Shown here in pieces: positions 37,096-46,096 of a DNA stretch of 64,000 nt. The position numbers and the translations under genes were made by a program. The notes beneath the pieces were generated by a model. It searched no databases. It was given only the letters and a program-made list of their open reading frames with translations, and was not told the DNA's origin. The stretch's first letter is position 1. Every line of letters begins with the position of its first letter. This stretch comes from CANDYO01 sp964627795. Lineage in GTDB: Bacteria; Pseudomonadota; Alphaproteobacteria; Rickettsiales; CANDYO01. Where the stretch lies: NCBI GenBank assembly GCA_964627795.1, contig CAZVLF010000005.1, positions 1 through 64,000 of the forward strand, in the 5' to 3' direction.

Positions 37096-38085
37096 TCAAG
37101 AAGCAGATGATAAATATAAATTTTTATTTTCTAGTTCTACTATGATTTTATCTTTTTTCCGCTTTACTATGCATCCGCCTAGAGTGCTAGCTTTAAATTC
37201 TTTTCCAAGTTGCAATTTTTCTAGCAAACGATTAATTCTCTCGCCACGAAGCTTGGGTTGAACTTTGTTTACTTCCCAAATAATTTTTCCAATTAAACGA
37301 AATTTAATTTCTTGAGGAAGTTGGTTAAATTTTTCTAAATCAACAAAAGCTTTTTTATTGTGAAAAAACACTAACTCCTGAAAATTAAAATTGATATAAT
37401 ATTCTATGGCGTCTTTTGCTTTACTTAAGTTAATGCTTGCTTGGTAAATTGGTTCTTTCAAAAATGCAAATTCTTGTAATAATTTTCTAAATTTTATCCT
37501 AGTAAAATTCTCATTTTCATTTGAAGGGTCTTCAACCCATTTTACATTATGCTCAATTAAGTGATTTCTTAATTCATTTTTAGTTAAATTCAGTAACGGT
37601 CTTAGAATTTTTACTGAATTATAGATGGTGACTGGAGGGATTCCTGCTAATCCGTATATTCCGCTACCATGCTCTAAACGTATTAGAAAATTTTCTACTT
37701 GATCGTCTTTGTGGTGGGCAGTTAGTAAATATTCTATATTATTTAACTTGCAATAATTGGTTAATAAATTATAACGTGCAATTCTAGCAAGTTCTTGAAT
37801 ATTACTTTTGGGCTTTTCGCCTGTCCAGGTTAGAATTTTAGCTTTGATATTTATTCTTGTTAACTCATTTTTAACTACATTTGCCTCTTCAGTTGAGTTT
37901 TTTCTTAGTTTATGGTCAATAATTAGAGCTTCAAACTCATAATTAAATTCTTTTAACAACTTTTGCAACAATATACATAATGCCATTGAATCACTACCAC
38001 CAGAGGTTGCAATAGCATATTTTGAGCCATTCTTGAGCGATATAAGCTTAAGAAAACATTCTTTAAATTGTAAAAAAACGTCCAT
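37096..38085 (-). CDS. tilS: tRNA(Ile)-lysidine synthase
   Basis: Adds lysine to C34 of the CAU-anticodon tRNA-Ile so that it reads AUA, essential in AT-rich genomes. The PP-loop ATP-binding motif is SGGSDSMAL (about 29-37), followed by the conserved IIDHKLR and LLTAHHKDDQVENFLIRLEHGSGIYGL. The C-terminal domain is short; 329 aa is less than E. coli TilS but typical of small genomes. It leads the tilS-ftsH-glmM string and is divergent from ctrA. Confidence 0.95.
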   Translation of the reverse strand: MDVFLQFKECFLKLISLKNGSKYAIATSGGSDSMALCILLQKLLKEFNYEFEALIIDHKLRKNSTEEANVVKNELTRINIKAKILTWTGEKPKSNIQELARIARYNLLTNYCKLNNIEYLLTAHHKDDQVENFLIRLEHGSGIYGLAGIPPVTIYNSVKILRPLLNLTKNELRNHLIEHNVKWVEDPSNENENFTRIKFRKLLQEFAFLKEPIYQASINLSKAKDAIEYYINFNFQELVFFHNKKAFVDLEKFNQLPQEIKFRLIGKIIWEVNKVQPKLRGERINRLLEKLQLGKEFKASTLGGCIVKRKKDKIIVELENKNLYLSSAS

Positions 38086-38285
38086 TTATGTTAATATACT
38101 TAAAAAATAGTTAATAAAAAATACTATAATAGGAATTTTTTTGTTGCTTAAATGGTAAATTATGTGACATATTAAACTAGAGATGGAAAAAGAAGCAAGA
38201 AAATAATTAATTTTAATTGAGTAATTTAATGTTTTTCAGCTTACTTAACCAATTGTAATAAAATTTATTTCGGAGTGTTTAAAAG

Positions 38286-39026
38286 ATGCGCGTTCTACTT
38301 GTTGAAGATGATAGTCCAACAGCTATGTCAGTTCAGTTAGCTTTGGCTTCTGAGGGAATAATTTGTGATGTTTGTTCTTTAGGCCATGAAGGTCTTGAAG
38401 TAGGGAAATTATATGATTATGACTTAATTATACTTGATTTAATTCTTCCAGATATAGATGGATATGAAGTATTACAGCGTCTTCGTTCTGCTAAAATTAA
38501 AATTCCAGTTTTAATTTTATCTGGGCTTTCAGGTGCTGAGCAAAAAATTAAAGGCTTAGGATTTGGTGCAGATGACTATCTGACCAAACCATTTAACCGT
38601 GGTGAATTAGTAGCTAGAATCCAAGCAATTGTTAGAAGATCAAAAGGACATTCTGAATCAGTTCTGAGATTTGACAAAGTAACTTTAAATTTAGATACAA
38701 GAATTGTTGAAGTTGATTCAACGCCTGTGCATTTAACAAGTAAAGAATATGCAATTTTAGAGCTTTTAGCAATGCGTAGAGGAGCAGTGTTAACTAAAGA
38801 AATGTTTTTAAATCATCTTTATGGTGGCATTGACGAGCCTGAGTTAAAAATTATAGACGTTTTTGTTTGTAAATTAAGAAAGAAATTAGCAGAAGCATCT
38901 GGCGGCGTAAATTATATTGAAACTGTTTGGGGAAGAGGATATATGCTTAAAGAAAATCCAACTGAAAATAGTTTTGATTTTAATGAAGATTCAATGCATC
39001 AGGAATCTCAGGATCAAATAGCTTAA
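38286..39026 (+). CDS. ctrA: cell-cycle response regulator CtrA
   Basis: An OmpR-class DNA-binding response regulator. The N-terminal receiver has acidic pocket Glu7/Asp8/Asp9, phospho-acceptor Asp51 (DLIILDLILPDIDGYE) and Lys in LTKPFNRGELVARI. A short linker leads to the winged-helix domain with HLTSKEYAILELLAMRRGAVLTKEMFLNHLYGG and the C-terminal WGRGYML. Residue identity to alphaproteobacterial CtrA is evident across both domains, rather than to PhoB. In Rickettsiales CtrA controls developmental and envelope genes. GGAG lies 10 bases before the ATG. A terminator follows. Confidence 0.95.
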   Translation: MRVLLVEDDSPTAMSVQLALASEGIICDVCSLGHEGLEVGKLYDYDLIILDLILPDIDGYEVLQRLRSAKIKIPVLILSGLSGAEQKIKGLGFGADDYLTKPFNRGELVARIQAIVRRSKGHSESVLRFDKVTLNLDTRIVEVDSTPVHLTSKEYAILELLAMRRGAVLTKEMFLNHLYGGIDEPELKIIDVFVCKLRKKLAEASGGVNYIETVWGRGYMLKENPTENSFDFNEDSMHQESQDQIA

Positions 39027-39036
39027 TAATTTTTTT

Positions 39037-39068
39037 AAGAGCGGTTTAAAATGCCGCTCTTATTATTT
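39037..39068 (+). terminator. rho-independent terminator of ctrA
   Basis: AAGAGCGG (39037-39044) pairs with CCGCTCTT (39054-39061) across nine bases, followed by ATTATTTTC. It starts about 10 bp after the ctrA stop codon. Flanking AATAAT/ATTATT can extend the pairing. Confidence 0.8.
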
Positions 39069-39117
39069 TCGAATATATTCCTACTTAATTTAATCATTTT
39101 TTGCAGAAGAGTTTAGC

Positions 39118-39570
39118 ATGTTAGCAAAAATATATTTAAAGAAGTTACCAAATTTTGATGGGCTTCCTCTTCCTTCTTATGCTACTAAGCATAGTGCAGG
39201 AATTGATCTTATGGCAGCAATTGAAGGAGAAGCAACTATAAAACATGGTGAGATAAAATTAATACCAACAGGAATTGCCATGGCTTTACCAGATGGATAT
39301 GAAGCTCAGGTTAGGCCAAGATCAGGCTTAGCTTTAAAAAATGGAGTTACAGTTTTAAACTCTCCTGGCACTATTGATGCTGATTATAGAGGAGAAGTTG
39401 GGGTTATATTAATAAACCATGGCAAAGAAGATTTTGTTATAACTCGAGGGATGAGAATTGCTCAAATGATAATAGCTCCTTATGCAAGAGCAGAGTTTGA
39501 TGTAGTTGATCAACTTGAATCTACTGAAAGAGGAGAAGGTGGATTTGGATCAACTGGGGTTAAATCATAA
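39118..39570 (+). CDS. dut: dUTP diphosphatase
   Basis: Hydrolyses dUTP to dUMP, keeping uracil out of DNA and feeding ThyX. The five trimeric dUTPase motifs are present: AGIDLMA, PRSGLALKNGV, GTIDADYRGEVGV, RGMRIAQMI and the C-terminal RGEGGFGSTG. 150 aa is standard. It lies between ctrA and a type I secretion pair. Confidence 0.97.
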   Translation: MLAKIYLKKLPNFDGLPLPSYATKHSAGIDLMAAIEGEATIKHGEIKLIPTGIAMALPDGYEAQVRPRSGLALKNGVTVLNSPGTIDADYRGEVGVILINHGKEDFVITRGMRIAQMIIAPYARAEFDVVDQLESTERGEGGFGSTGVKS

Positions 39571-39690
39571 TTTTAAGTATATCACTTGAAAAATATTTTA
39601 TTCTTTCTATATAGAATTAGATTTGTTAGTTAATTTTTAACTATTTTGCGTTATTTATTATAAAAGAATTAGTTTTTGAGGAGAAAATTA

Positions 39691-41409
39691 GTGAGCTCAA
39701 TTCAAGAAAACACTCTTATTAAAGCTTTAGAACAATGCAAGCCTGTATTTTGGATTGTATTTGCCTTTTCATTTGGGGTAAATTTACTAAATCTGGTAAC
39801 CCCTTTATATTCTTTGCAAGTTCTTGATAGAGTTCTCGGTAGTGGAAATAAAGACACACTTCTTATGTTAACTTTAATTATAGTAGTGTTATATTTTTCT
39901 TTGCATATGATACAAGTGGCTAGGTCCTTTACTTTAATAAAATTAGGTGAATGGTTAGATAATAATCTTTCTCCTGATTTATTTATGAATTCTATACGAA
40001 GTGCTGCTCTTAAAGCTGCTGCAGGTGGAGCACAGAACCTAAGGGACTTACAAACTGTAAAACAATTTCTAACAAGCGTTGGAATTAATACTCTTTTTGA
40101 TGCGCCTTGGTCAATAGTATATATTATTGTTTTATTTTATATCCACCCTTGGATGGGATGGCTATCAATTGTGGGTGCTGTTTTATTGTTTATATTTGCT
40201 GTATTAAATGCATATGCAACTAATTCAAAACTTAATGAAGCAAATGAGTTTTCAATTAGAAGTATGAATCAATCGGAAATTTCTTCTAGAAACGCTGAAG
40301 TTATAGAAGCAATGGGGATGATGAATGCGGTTACTAATAGATGGCAAAAATTCCAACAAAAATCTTTAGAATTAATCTCAGTTGCAAGCTATAGAAATGG
40401 AATAATTTCAAATATTTCAAGATGTGTAAGGGCTTTATTACAAGTTTCAGTTACATGCTTTTGTGCTTACTTAATTGTAAATCGACAAGATGGAATGACC
40501 CCAGGAGGGATGATTGCTAGTGGAATAATTATGGGTCGTGCATTAAGCCCGTTTGATAATGCTATAGAAATTTGGAAACAAATCAGTTCAGCTTTAAAAT
40601 CATATGATCGCTTAAAACAAGCTTATGTACGGCTTTCAGATAGACAAGAATCTATGAAAATGCCAATTCCAACTGGTGCTATAAGCGTAGAAAATGTTTA
40701 TTTTGCTCATGCATTGCCTGGAGCTGCAGGGCCGATACCTTATACTTTAAAAGGCCTAAGTTTCTCACTTGATCCAGGGGATGTGCTAGCTATAATAGGA
40801 CCGAGTGCTGCTGGTAAATCAAGTTTGGCTAAGCTTTTAGTAGGTGTGTGGAAGCCATCTCAAGGAAATGTAAGATTAGATGGTGCTGACGTCTATACTT
40901 GGAGCAGAGAGGATTTTGGACAAAGTGTTGGTTATTTGCCGCAAGATATAGAATTATTTAGTGGATCAATTAAAGATAATATTGCGAGACTTAAAGATGA
41001 TGCCGATCCTGAGCTAATTGTTGAAGCTGCTCAAATGACAGGTGCGCATGATCTTATCTTAAGGCTTAAAAATGGATATGAGACCGATATTGGAATAGGT
41101 GGTTCTAACCTTTCTGGTGGTCAAAGACAAAGAATAGGTTTAGCTAGAGCCTTCTATGGTAATCCAAAACTTGTAGTGCTTGATGAACCAAATGCAAATC
41201 TTGATGAAATAGGCGAACAAGCATTAGTTGGAGCGATCAACAAAGCAAAAGAGAAGAAGATAACAACAATTATTATTTCTCATAGGCCTTCAATTTTATC
41301 CTCAGTTGATAAAATACTGATAGTTCAAGATGGTTCTGTTGCTGCGTTTGGTACAAGAGATGAGATTATGGCTAAGTTTGCACGCCCTGCACCAGCCAAA
41401 ACTTCTTAA
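39691..41409 (+). CDS. type I secretion ABC transporter, permease/ATPase (AprD/PrtD type)
   Basis: The inner-membrane ABC half-transporter of a type I secretion system, about 572 aa. The N-terminal membrane domain (about 20-320) has five to six helices. Walker A is GPSAAGKSS, the signature LSGGQRQRIGLARA and Walker B LVVLDEPNANLD. No C39 peptidase domain is present, which fits the AprD/PrtD subgroup. I set the start at GTG 39691 because AGGAGA lies 6 bases before it; an upstream in-frame TTG at 39676 overlaps that ribosome site. The HlyD-type adaptor gene follows. The outer-membrane TolC partner is not in the window. Confidence 0.92.
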   Translation: MSSIQENTLIKALEQCKPVFWIVFAFSFGVNLLNLVTPLYSLQVLDRVLGSGNKDTLLMLTLIIVVLYFSLHMIQVARSFTLIKLGEWLDNNLSPDLFMNSIRSAALKAAAGGAQNLRDLQTVKQFLTSVGINTLFDAPWSIVYIIVLFYIHPWMGWLSIVGAVLLFIFAVLNAYATNSKLNEANEFSIRSMNQSEISSRNAEVIEAMGMMNAVTNRWQKFQQKSLELISVASYRNGIISNISRCVRALLQVSVTCFCAYLIVNRQDGMTPGGMIASGIIMGRALSPFDNAIEIWKQISSALKSYDRLKQAYVRLSDRQESMKMPIPTGAISVENVYFAHALPGAAGPIPYTLKGLSFSLDPGDVLAIIGPSAAGKSSLAKLLVGVWKPSQGNVRLDGADVYTWSREDFGQSVGYLPQDIELFSGSIKDNIARLKDDADPELIVEAAQMTGAHDLILRLKNGYETDIGIGGSNLSGGQRQRIGLARAFYGNPKLVVLDEPNANLDEIGEQALVGAINKAKEKKITTIIISHRPSILSSVDKILIVQDGSVAAFGTRDEIMAKFARPAPAKTS

Positions 41410-41441
41410 TTTAAGTAATTTTAATTGAGTGATGAATTTTT

Positions 41442-43073
41442 ATGAAAATTAGTGGTAGTTCAAAAATAGTAGATCCAAATGAGAAATTAAAACAGGAAGA
41501 ATTAGTAGCCACTGCCGAAGCTATTGATTTACTACATAATGAAGAAGAATTATCTCCAACGAAAAAGAAAATTGCTAAAGCAAAGCAATTAGCTGTTGGT
41601 GTTATTGAAAAGGCAAGGCCATTAAGAGAAAAGCAAAAAGAATTAACTTCAACTGCTATTACTAAAGCGCGCCAATTTTCTCCATATGTTGATAAGACAA
41701 TTACTGCTATGGATATTGCAATTAAGTATATTACAACGCCAGGAAAAATAGAAGGTAGAAGTGATGTTGTTCAAGAAACCAGGCCACCAGCTATTTTTGG
41801 AGTGTGGGTTTTAATTATTACATTTGGTATTGGTATGATGTGGGCAATTTTAGCACCGCTAGATAGTGCGTCACATGCTATGGGAACTGTTATACTTGAA
41901 TCAAAAAAGAGAATAATTCAGCACCCTGATGGTGGAGTAATTAAAGAGGTTTTAGTTAAAGATGGAGATCATGTTATTAAAGGACAGCCTCTTATAACAT
42001 TAGATGACACTGAACTTAAAGCTTATCAACAGCAATATCAGTATAAAGTTTATACTCTTTTAGCTGAACTAAATCGTTTAGTTGCAGAAAAAGACAATTT
42101 GCCTGAAATTACATTTAATAAAGAATTATTAGATAACCAAGACGATTCAGAGATAAAGCATATTATAAATAATCAGCTTTCTCTTTTTAAAGCTAGATCT
42201 GAAACAAATAAATCTCAAATCTCTCTTTTAGAAAAAAGGGTTAGCCAAACTGAAGAACAAAGAAATTCTTTGCTTCCTCAAATTGAGGCTACTGAAAAGC
42301 AAGTTAAGATTTATAAAGATCAAGTTGAAAGATTTAAAAGGCTTCATGCTAAAGGAAATGTTAGTAAGAATGCTTTGCAAGAAGTTGAATCAAGAAGTGC
42401 GGAGTATGAGTCGAGAAAAGGTCAATTAGAGAGTAACTTGGCTGCTTCTGAACATGCTGTACTTCAAGCTAAATTTGAATTAGAAGCTAATAAAAATAAA
42501 ATTTATCAGGAAATTACTGATACGCTAAAGCAAGTCAAGAATCAGCTTTTATTAGAAAAAGAAGCTTTAAAACAAGTGAATGAAAAGCTTGCTAGAACTA
42601 TAATAACAGCTCCTGAATCAGGAGATATTTCAAATGTTTCAAACCAACTGACCCCGAGAGGAGTGTTGCCTCATCATCATCCTTTAATGGAAGTTATTCC
42701 ACAAGATGATAAGATGGTTGTTGAGGTGAAAATTAATGCACAAGATATTGCTTCTGTTCAAATTGGACAAGAAACAAGTTTAAGTATAACTTCTTATAAA
42801 TCAAGAATTGTTCCTATAATGAAAGGAAAGCTAGTTAGCCTTTCAGCTGACGTTATATATCCTACTCATGGTGATACTGTTAATTATCCATATTATAAAG
42901 GAAGAATTGAAATTTATAAGGAAGAGTTAGAAGAATTTCATAAATTATATAATGTTAAACTTTATCCTGGAATGCATGCAGATGTTTTAATTGTTACAGG
43001 AACTAGAACTTTAATGAAATATTTATTGGACCCAGTTACTCAAGTTATGCGTAGGTCTCTTAAAGAAAAATAG
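41442..43073 (+). CDS. type I secretion HlyD-family membrane fusion protein
   Basis: The periplasmic adaptor linking the ABC transporter to an outer-membrane channel. The single membrane helix is at about 120-140 (FGVWVLIITFGIGMMWAIL), followed by the lipoyl-like half GTVILESKKRIIQHPDGGVI. A long coiled coil runs from about 240 to 370, then the second lipoyl half and beta-barrel (VVEVKINAQDIASVQIGQE). The cytoplasmic N-terminus of about 115 residues is much longer than in E. coli HlyD and contains a charged helix. It starts 32 bp after the ABC gene, so the two form an operon. The secreted substrate is unknown. Confidence 0.92.
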   Translation: MKISGSSKIVDPNEKLKQEELVATAEAIDLLHNEEELSPTKKKIAKAKQLAVGVIEKARPLREKQKELTSTAITKARQFSPYVDKTITAMDIAIKYITTPGKIEGRSDVVQETRPPAIFGVWVLIITFGIGMMWAILAPLDSASHAMGTVILESKKRIIQHPDGGVIKEVLVKDGDHVIKGQPLITLDDTELKAYQQQYQYKVYTLLAELNRLVAEKDNLPEITFNKELLDNQDDSEIKHIINNQLSLFKARSETNKSQISLLEKRVSQTEEQRNSLLPQIEATEKQVKIYKDQVERFKRLHAKGNVSKNALQEVESRSAEYESRKGQLESNLAASEHAVLQAKFELEANKNKIYQEITDTLKQVKNQLLLEKEALKQVNEKLARTIITAPESGDISNVSNQLTPRGVLPHHHPLMEVIPQDDKMVVEVKINAQDIASVQIGQETSLSITSYKSRIVPIMKGKLVSLSADVIYPTHGDTVNYPYYKGRIEIYKEELEEFHKLYNVKLYPGMHADVLIVTGTRTLMKYLLDPVTQVMRRSLKEK

Positions 43074-43089
43074 TTTTAAAATATTGCGT

Positions 43090-44502
43090 ATGCAAGTCTA
43101 CATTAAGTTTGGATTATATTTTTTATCGCTATTTTTTATTTGTTGGAGCGGTTATTTAGAAGAAAATTTTGGTCATCCATCAATAGATCAGATAATCTTT
43201 CATCTAACTGCTACTGACATAAAAAATTCAGATTCTTATTTAGCAATAGCATTTTTTAGGCAATGTATTGCTCTACCTTTTATGTGTTCGTTAATTCTCA
43301 CTTTCTTTGAAAGATTTTATAAACGTAATTACAGAATTTATCTAATTTTATTTAGCTTTTCTTTTCTATATATAGCTTGGGATTTAGCATTAATTGATTA
43401 TTTAAAAAATAAATTTAGTAATGAAGAAAAAGATTTTATTTCCAAAAACTATATTGATCCTAATGATATAAAAATTATACCTAGTGAAAAGCTAAAGAAT
43501 CTTGTCTTAATCTATGTAGAATCTCTAGAAAATACCTATAACCAAGAAAAATTATTTGGTAAAAATTTAATAAAAGATTTAGAAGAGATTGATGGATATA
43601 GTTTTTCACTATATAAGCAAGCTCCGGGAACTGATTGGACAACAGCTGGTATTATTGCTACCCAATGTGGAATGCCTCTTAAAGTTGTAGCCTTATTTAG
43701 TGGGCAAGAAAACCTAGAGGAAGGTTATTATCCTAATTTAATATGCCTTGGAAATATATTGAAGAAAAATGGATATAAAAATGTTTTTCTCGGTGGAGCA
43801 AGCATTAATTTTGGGAGAAAAGGCAAATTTCTTTCAAGTCATGGCTATGATGAAAATTACGGAAGGGATGAATGGATAAATTTGGGTGCAGATAGATCAA
43901 GGATGAATGAATGGGGAGTATTTGATGATTATTTATTTGCTCAAGCAAAAGTTAAATTAAGAGAATTATATAGTAAAAAAGAGCTTTTTAATCTTACTCT
44001 TCTAACTGTTGAAATGCATTACCCTAAAGGATATTATTCACCTACTTGCATAGCAAGAGGCGCAGAAACTTATGAAGATATTATAGAATGTGCTTCTTAC
44101 CAGGTGAAAGAATTTGTTAATTTTATCAAGAATGAAGGGATGTTAGAAAATACTAATGTGGTTATTATAGGTGACCATCTTTCACCAATTTCTTTAACTA
44201 AAGAAAAGTTGCCTCCAAAAGAAACTAGAACTATATTTAATAAATTCATTTCTCTTGATAAAAAATATAAGAATAGAGAAGAGATTCTTCATTTTGATTT
44301 ATTTCCTAGTATCTTAGAATTTATTGGCTTTGAAGTGAGAGGAGGGAGGCTTGGTTTAGGTTTTTCTGGCTTTACCAATAATTTAGTGCCTCAAGCTTAC
44401 AGAACTAAAGAGGTTATGAATAAGCTTTTGCCAAAACAAGATAGATATAATGAATTTCTTAAAACTGTTGTCCCAGGCCATGAAGAATTAGAGCAAGAAT
44501 AA
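43090..44502 (+). CDS. LtaS/MdoB-like membrane sulfatase-fold transferase
   Basis: About 470 aa. Three membrane helices (about 3-20, 57-77, 85-105) precede a large extracytoplasmic alkaline-phosphatase/sulfatase-type domain. It has the metal-ligand segment LVLIYVESLEN, the nucleophile region APGTDWTTAGI (a Thr in the place used by LtaS and MdoB), and the metal-binding VVIIGDHLSP. This fits transferases moving phosphoglycerol or phosphoethanolamine onto envelope glycans or lipids; the exact donor cannot be read. Start at ATG 43090; a TTG at 43084 is the alternative. It follows the HlyD gene by about 15 bp and is likely in the same operon. Confidence 0.82.
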   Translation: MQVYIKFGLYFLSLFFICWSGYLEENFGHPSIDQIIFHLTATDIKNSDSYLAIAFFRQCIALPFMCSLILTFFERFYKRNYRIYLILFSFSFLYIAWDLALIDYLKNKFSNEEKDFISKNYIDPNDIKIIPSEKLKNLVLIYVESLENTYNQEKLFGKNLIKDLEEIDGYSFSLYKQAPGTDWTTAGIIATQCGMPLKVVALFSGQENLEEGYYPNLICLGNILKKNGYKNVFLGGASINFGRKGKFLSSHGYDENYGRDEWINLGADRSRMNEWGVFDDYLFAQAKVKLRELYSKKELFNLTLLTVEMHYPKGYYSPTCIARGAETYEDIIECASYQVKEFVNFIKNEGMLENTNVVIIGDHLSPISLTKEKLPPKETRTIFNKFISLDKKYKNREEILHFDLFPSILEFIGFEVRGGRLGLGFSGFTNNLVPQAYRTKEVMNKLLPKQDRYNEFLKTVVPGHEELEQE

Positions 44503-44584
44503 TTAGTCTATAAGCTCTAATTAAAATAAATATAATATGTAAAACTAAAGTTTTTTTGATTTAAGTAAATATCAAAGTGTTATT

Positions 44585-45048
44585 ATGCGTATTGCTGTTT
44601 CTGGCACTCACTTTATGGGAAAAAGTACTTTGGTTGATGATATCATTAATTTTCATCATCATTATAGAAAAGAAGATGAGCCTTATTATCAATTACAAGA
44701 AGAAGGAACAACAGAATTATTTTTAGAGCCAAGTCTTGATAGTTTTTAGAACAATTAGATTATAGCATTAAGCAGTTAAATCTGTACAAGAATGAAGACA
44801 ATATTATTTTCGATAGATGTCCAGTAGATTTTATAGCTTATTTTATGGGCACTCTAGAACAAAATTATATTGATATTAATGATAGTGATGTTTCAGAATA
44901 TTTTTTTGAAGTAAAGGAAGCTTTAAATAATCTAGATTTAATCATATTTTTACCCATAACAAGTGAGTATGATATTGAATATACTGAGGAAAATCCTGTT
45001 TATCGTAAGCTAGCTAATAAATTAATGTATTATTTACCAATAATATGA
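44585..45048 (+). pseudogene. P-loop kinase/ATPase-like gene interrupted by a frameshift
   Basis: From the ATG at 44585 the frame reads MRIAVSGTHFMGKSTLVDDI, with a complete Walker A (GTHFMGKST), and stops at 44748 after EPSLDSF. From 44746, one frame over, it continues as LEQLDYSIKQLNLYKNEDNI then IFDRCPVDFIAYF and on to 45048. One extra T in the run at 44743-44747 would restore a 154-codon gene. A -10-like TATAAT lies at 44531. The class resembles small AAA/nucleoside-kinase-like ATPases with an FDR motif. The end runs into the convergent gene at 45030 and may be truncated. Pseudogene, sequencing error in a homopolymer, and slippage expression are all possible. Confidence 0.7.
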
Positions 45049-45824
45049 TAACCAAAAAAGTTAAGTTTTAGTTTTTTTGCAGTTTTTTTCATAGACTCAA
45101 GATTATATTTTTTATCATCTATAAATACAATATTTTTAATTGGTGCGTTTTTATTAGCTTGAAGATAAGAGGTTAGGGTATAGAAGAAGTCTTCAAAAAC
45201 CTTACCTTTTTCTATTAAGTCATGAGAAAATAATATTCCTTCATTGAATGTAGCGTTTACATTTATAAATTCTTTAGTGCTAGATTTTTTGCATACTGGA
45301 GCATTTAATTCACATTTATCAGGAAAAGTTTGGACAGAATAATTTTTAAAGAAATTAAAACCATTTAAAGCAGTTAGAAAGAGATTATGTTTTTGAAGCT
45401 GGTTAAAAGTGATTCTAGAAATTGAAAAGTCTCTTTTAGTAAATCCAATCACAATATTATTTCCTTTGGCTTTTTCAATAAATTGTGGTGCTTTATTATC
45501 TACGAGTTTAGTTTCTATCTCTGATTGTAAATTATTCCATAAATCTACCAATTGAAGACATAGCTGAGCATAAGTATATTTTCCTTTAGGATATTCTTGA
45601 TAAAATATATCTTCCATATGTTCAACTGAGCCATGATATGTGCTTGAACGAATAAGAGTGTTATCTATATCAACTAAAATAAGCGTGTCTGGAGAAAAAT
45701 GTTGGGAGGAAATTTCAGTAAAGCTACTGATTTTTTTAATCAAAGGATCGTTATTCTTATAAAAAAGATTGAAAAATAGGCTCCATATAATAAGTAAGGA
45801 GCCTATAATTCTGTTAGTTAGCAA
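45030..45824 (-). CDS. DUF2608-family HAD-like protein
   Basis: About 265 aa. An N-terminal hydrophobic segment (RIIGSLLIIWSLFFNLF) acts as a signal or anchor. The HAD motif I is LVDIDNTLIRS, with both Asp residues, and NIVFIDDKKYNLESM is motif IV. The layout and the GFTKRDFSISRITFNQL segment match the DUF2608 family found in Rickettsiales and Legionellales. The start is uncertain: candidate ATG codons at 45875 and 45851 lie within the upstream small gene, while TTG at 45824 leaves a 10-bp overlap; I prefer the last. It converges on the broken P-loop gene. Confidence 0.75.
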   Translation of the reverse strand: MLTNRIIGSLLIIWSLFFNLFYKNNDPLIKKISSFTEISSQHFSPDTLILVDIDNTLIRSSTYHGSVEHMEDIFYQEYPKGKYTYAQLCLQLVDLWNNLQSEIETKLVDNKAPQFIEKAKGNNIVIGFTKRDFSISRITFNQLQKHNLFLTALNGFNFFKNYSVQTFPDKCELNAPVCKKSSTKEFINVNATFNEGILFSHDLIEKGKVFEDFFYTLTSYLQANKNAPIKNIVFIDDKKYNLESMKKTAKKLKLNFFGYHIIGK

Positions 45825-46023
45825 TGTCTGCCCATGGTAGTGGTGAACCATTTGCATCTGATGGCATTGTTCCATCTTCGTAAGCAGCTGCCATATATCT
45901 ACGTGTGCCGTTTATAACAAGAACCGGATCAACTTTTTTACCATTATAGAAAACTTCAGCAGCCTTAATACGGGCTGTTGGGTTGTTTTTACTTGCTGTT
46001 TTAGCGCCTTTTGCTTTACTCAT
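45814..46023 (-). CDS. small conserved-looking basic protein (69 aa)
   Basis: Not recognised. The N-terminal 18 residues are Lys/Ala/Ser-rich and probably flexible. The rest (AAEVFYNGKKVDPVLVINGT, then RRYMAAAYEDG) reads like a compact beta-rich domain with a conserved-looking GTRRYMAA core, and ends LPWADIAN. Regular amino-acid composition and the overlap with the next gene support that it is translated. It is probably the first gene of an operon with the DUF2608 gene. Function unknown. Confidence 0.65.
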   Translation of the reverse strand: MSKAKGAKTASKNNPTARIKAAEVFYNGKKVDPVLVINGTRRYMAAAYEDGTMPSDANGSPLPWADIAN

Positions 46024-46096
46024 AATATATACCCATTAAATGTACTTTTTTAGAATTTGAAATTTAACAATTTTTTTTAAATTAGTCAAGCATTAG

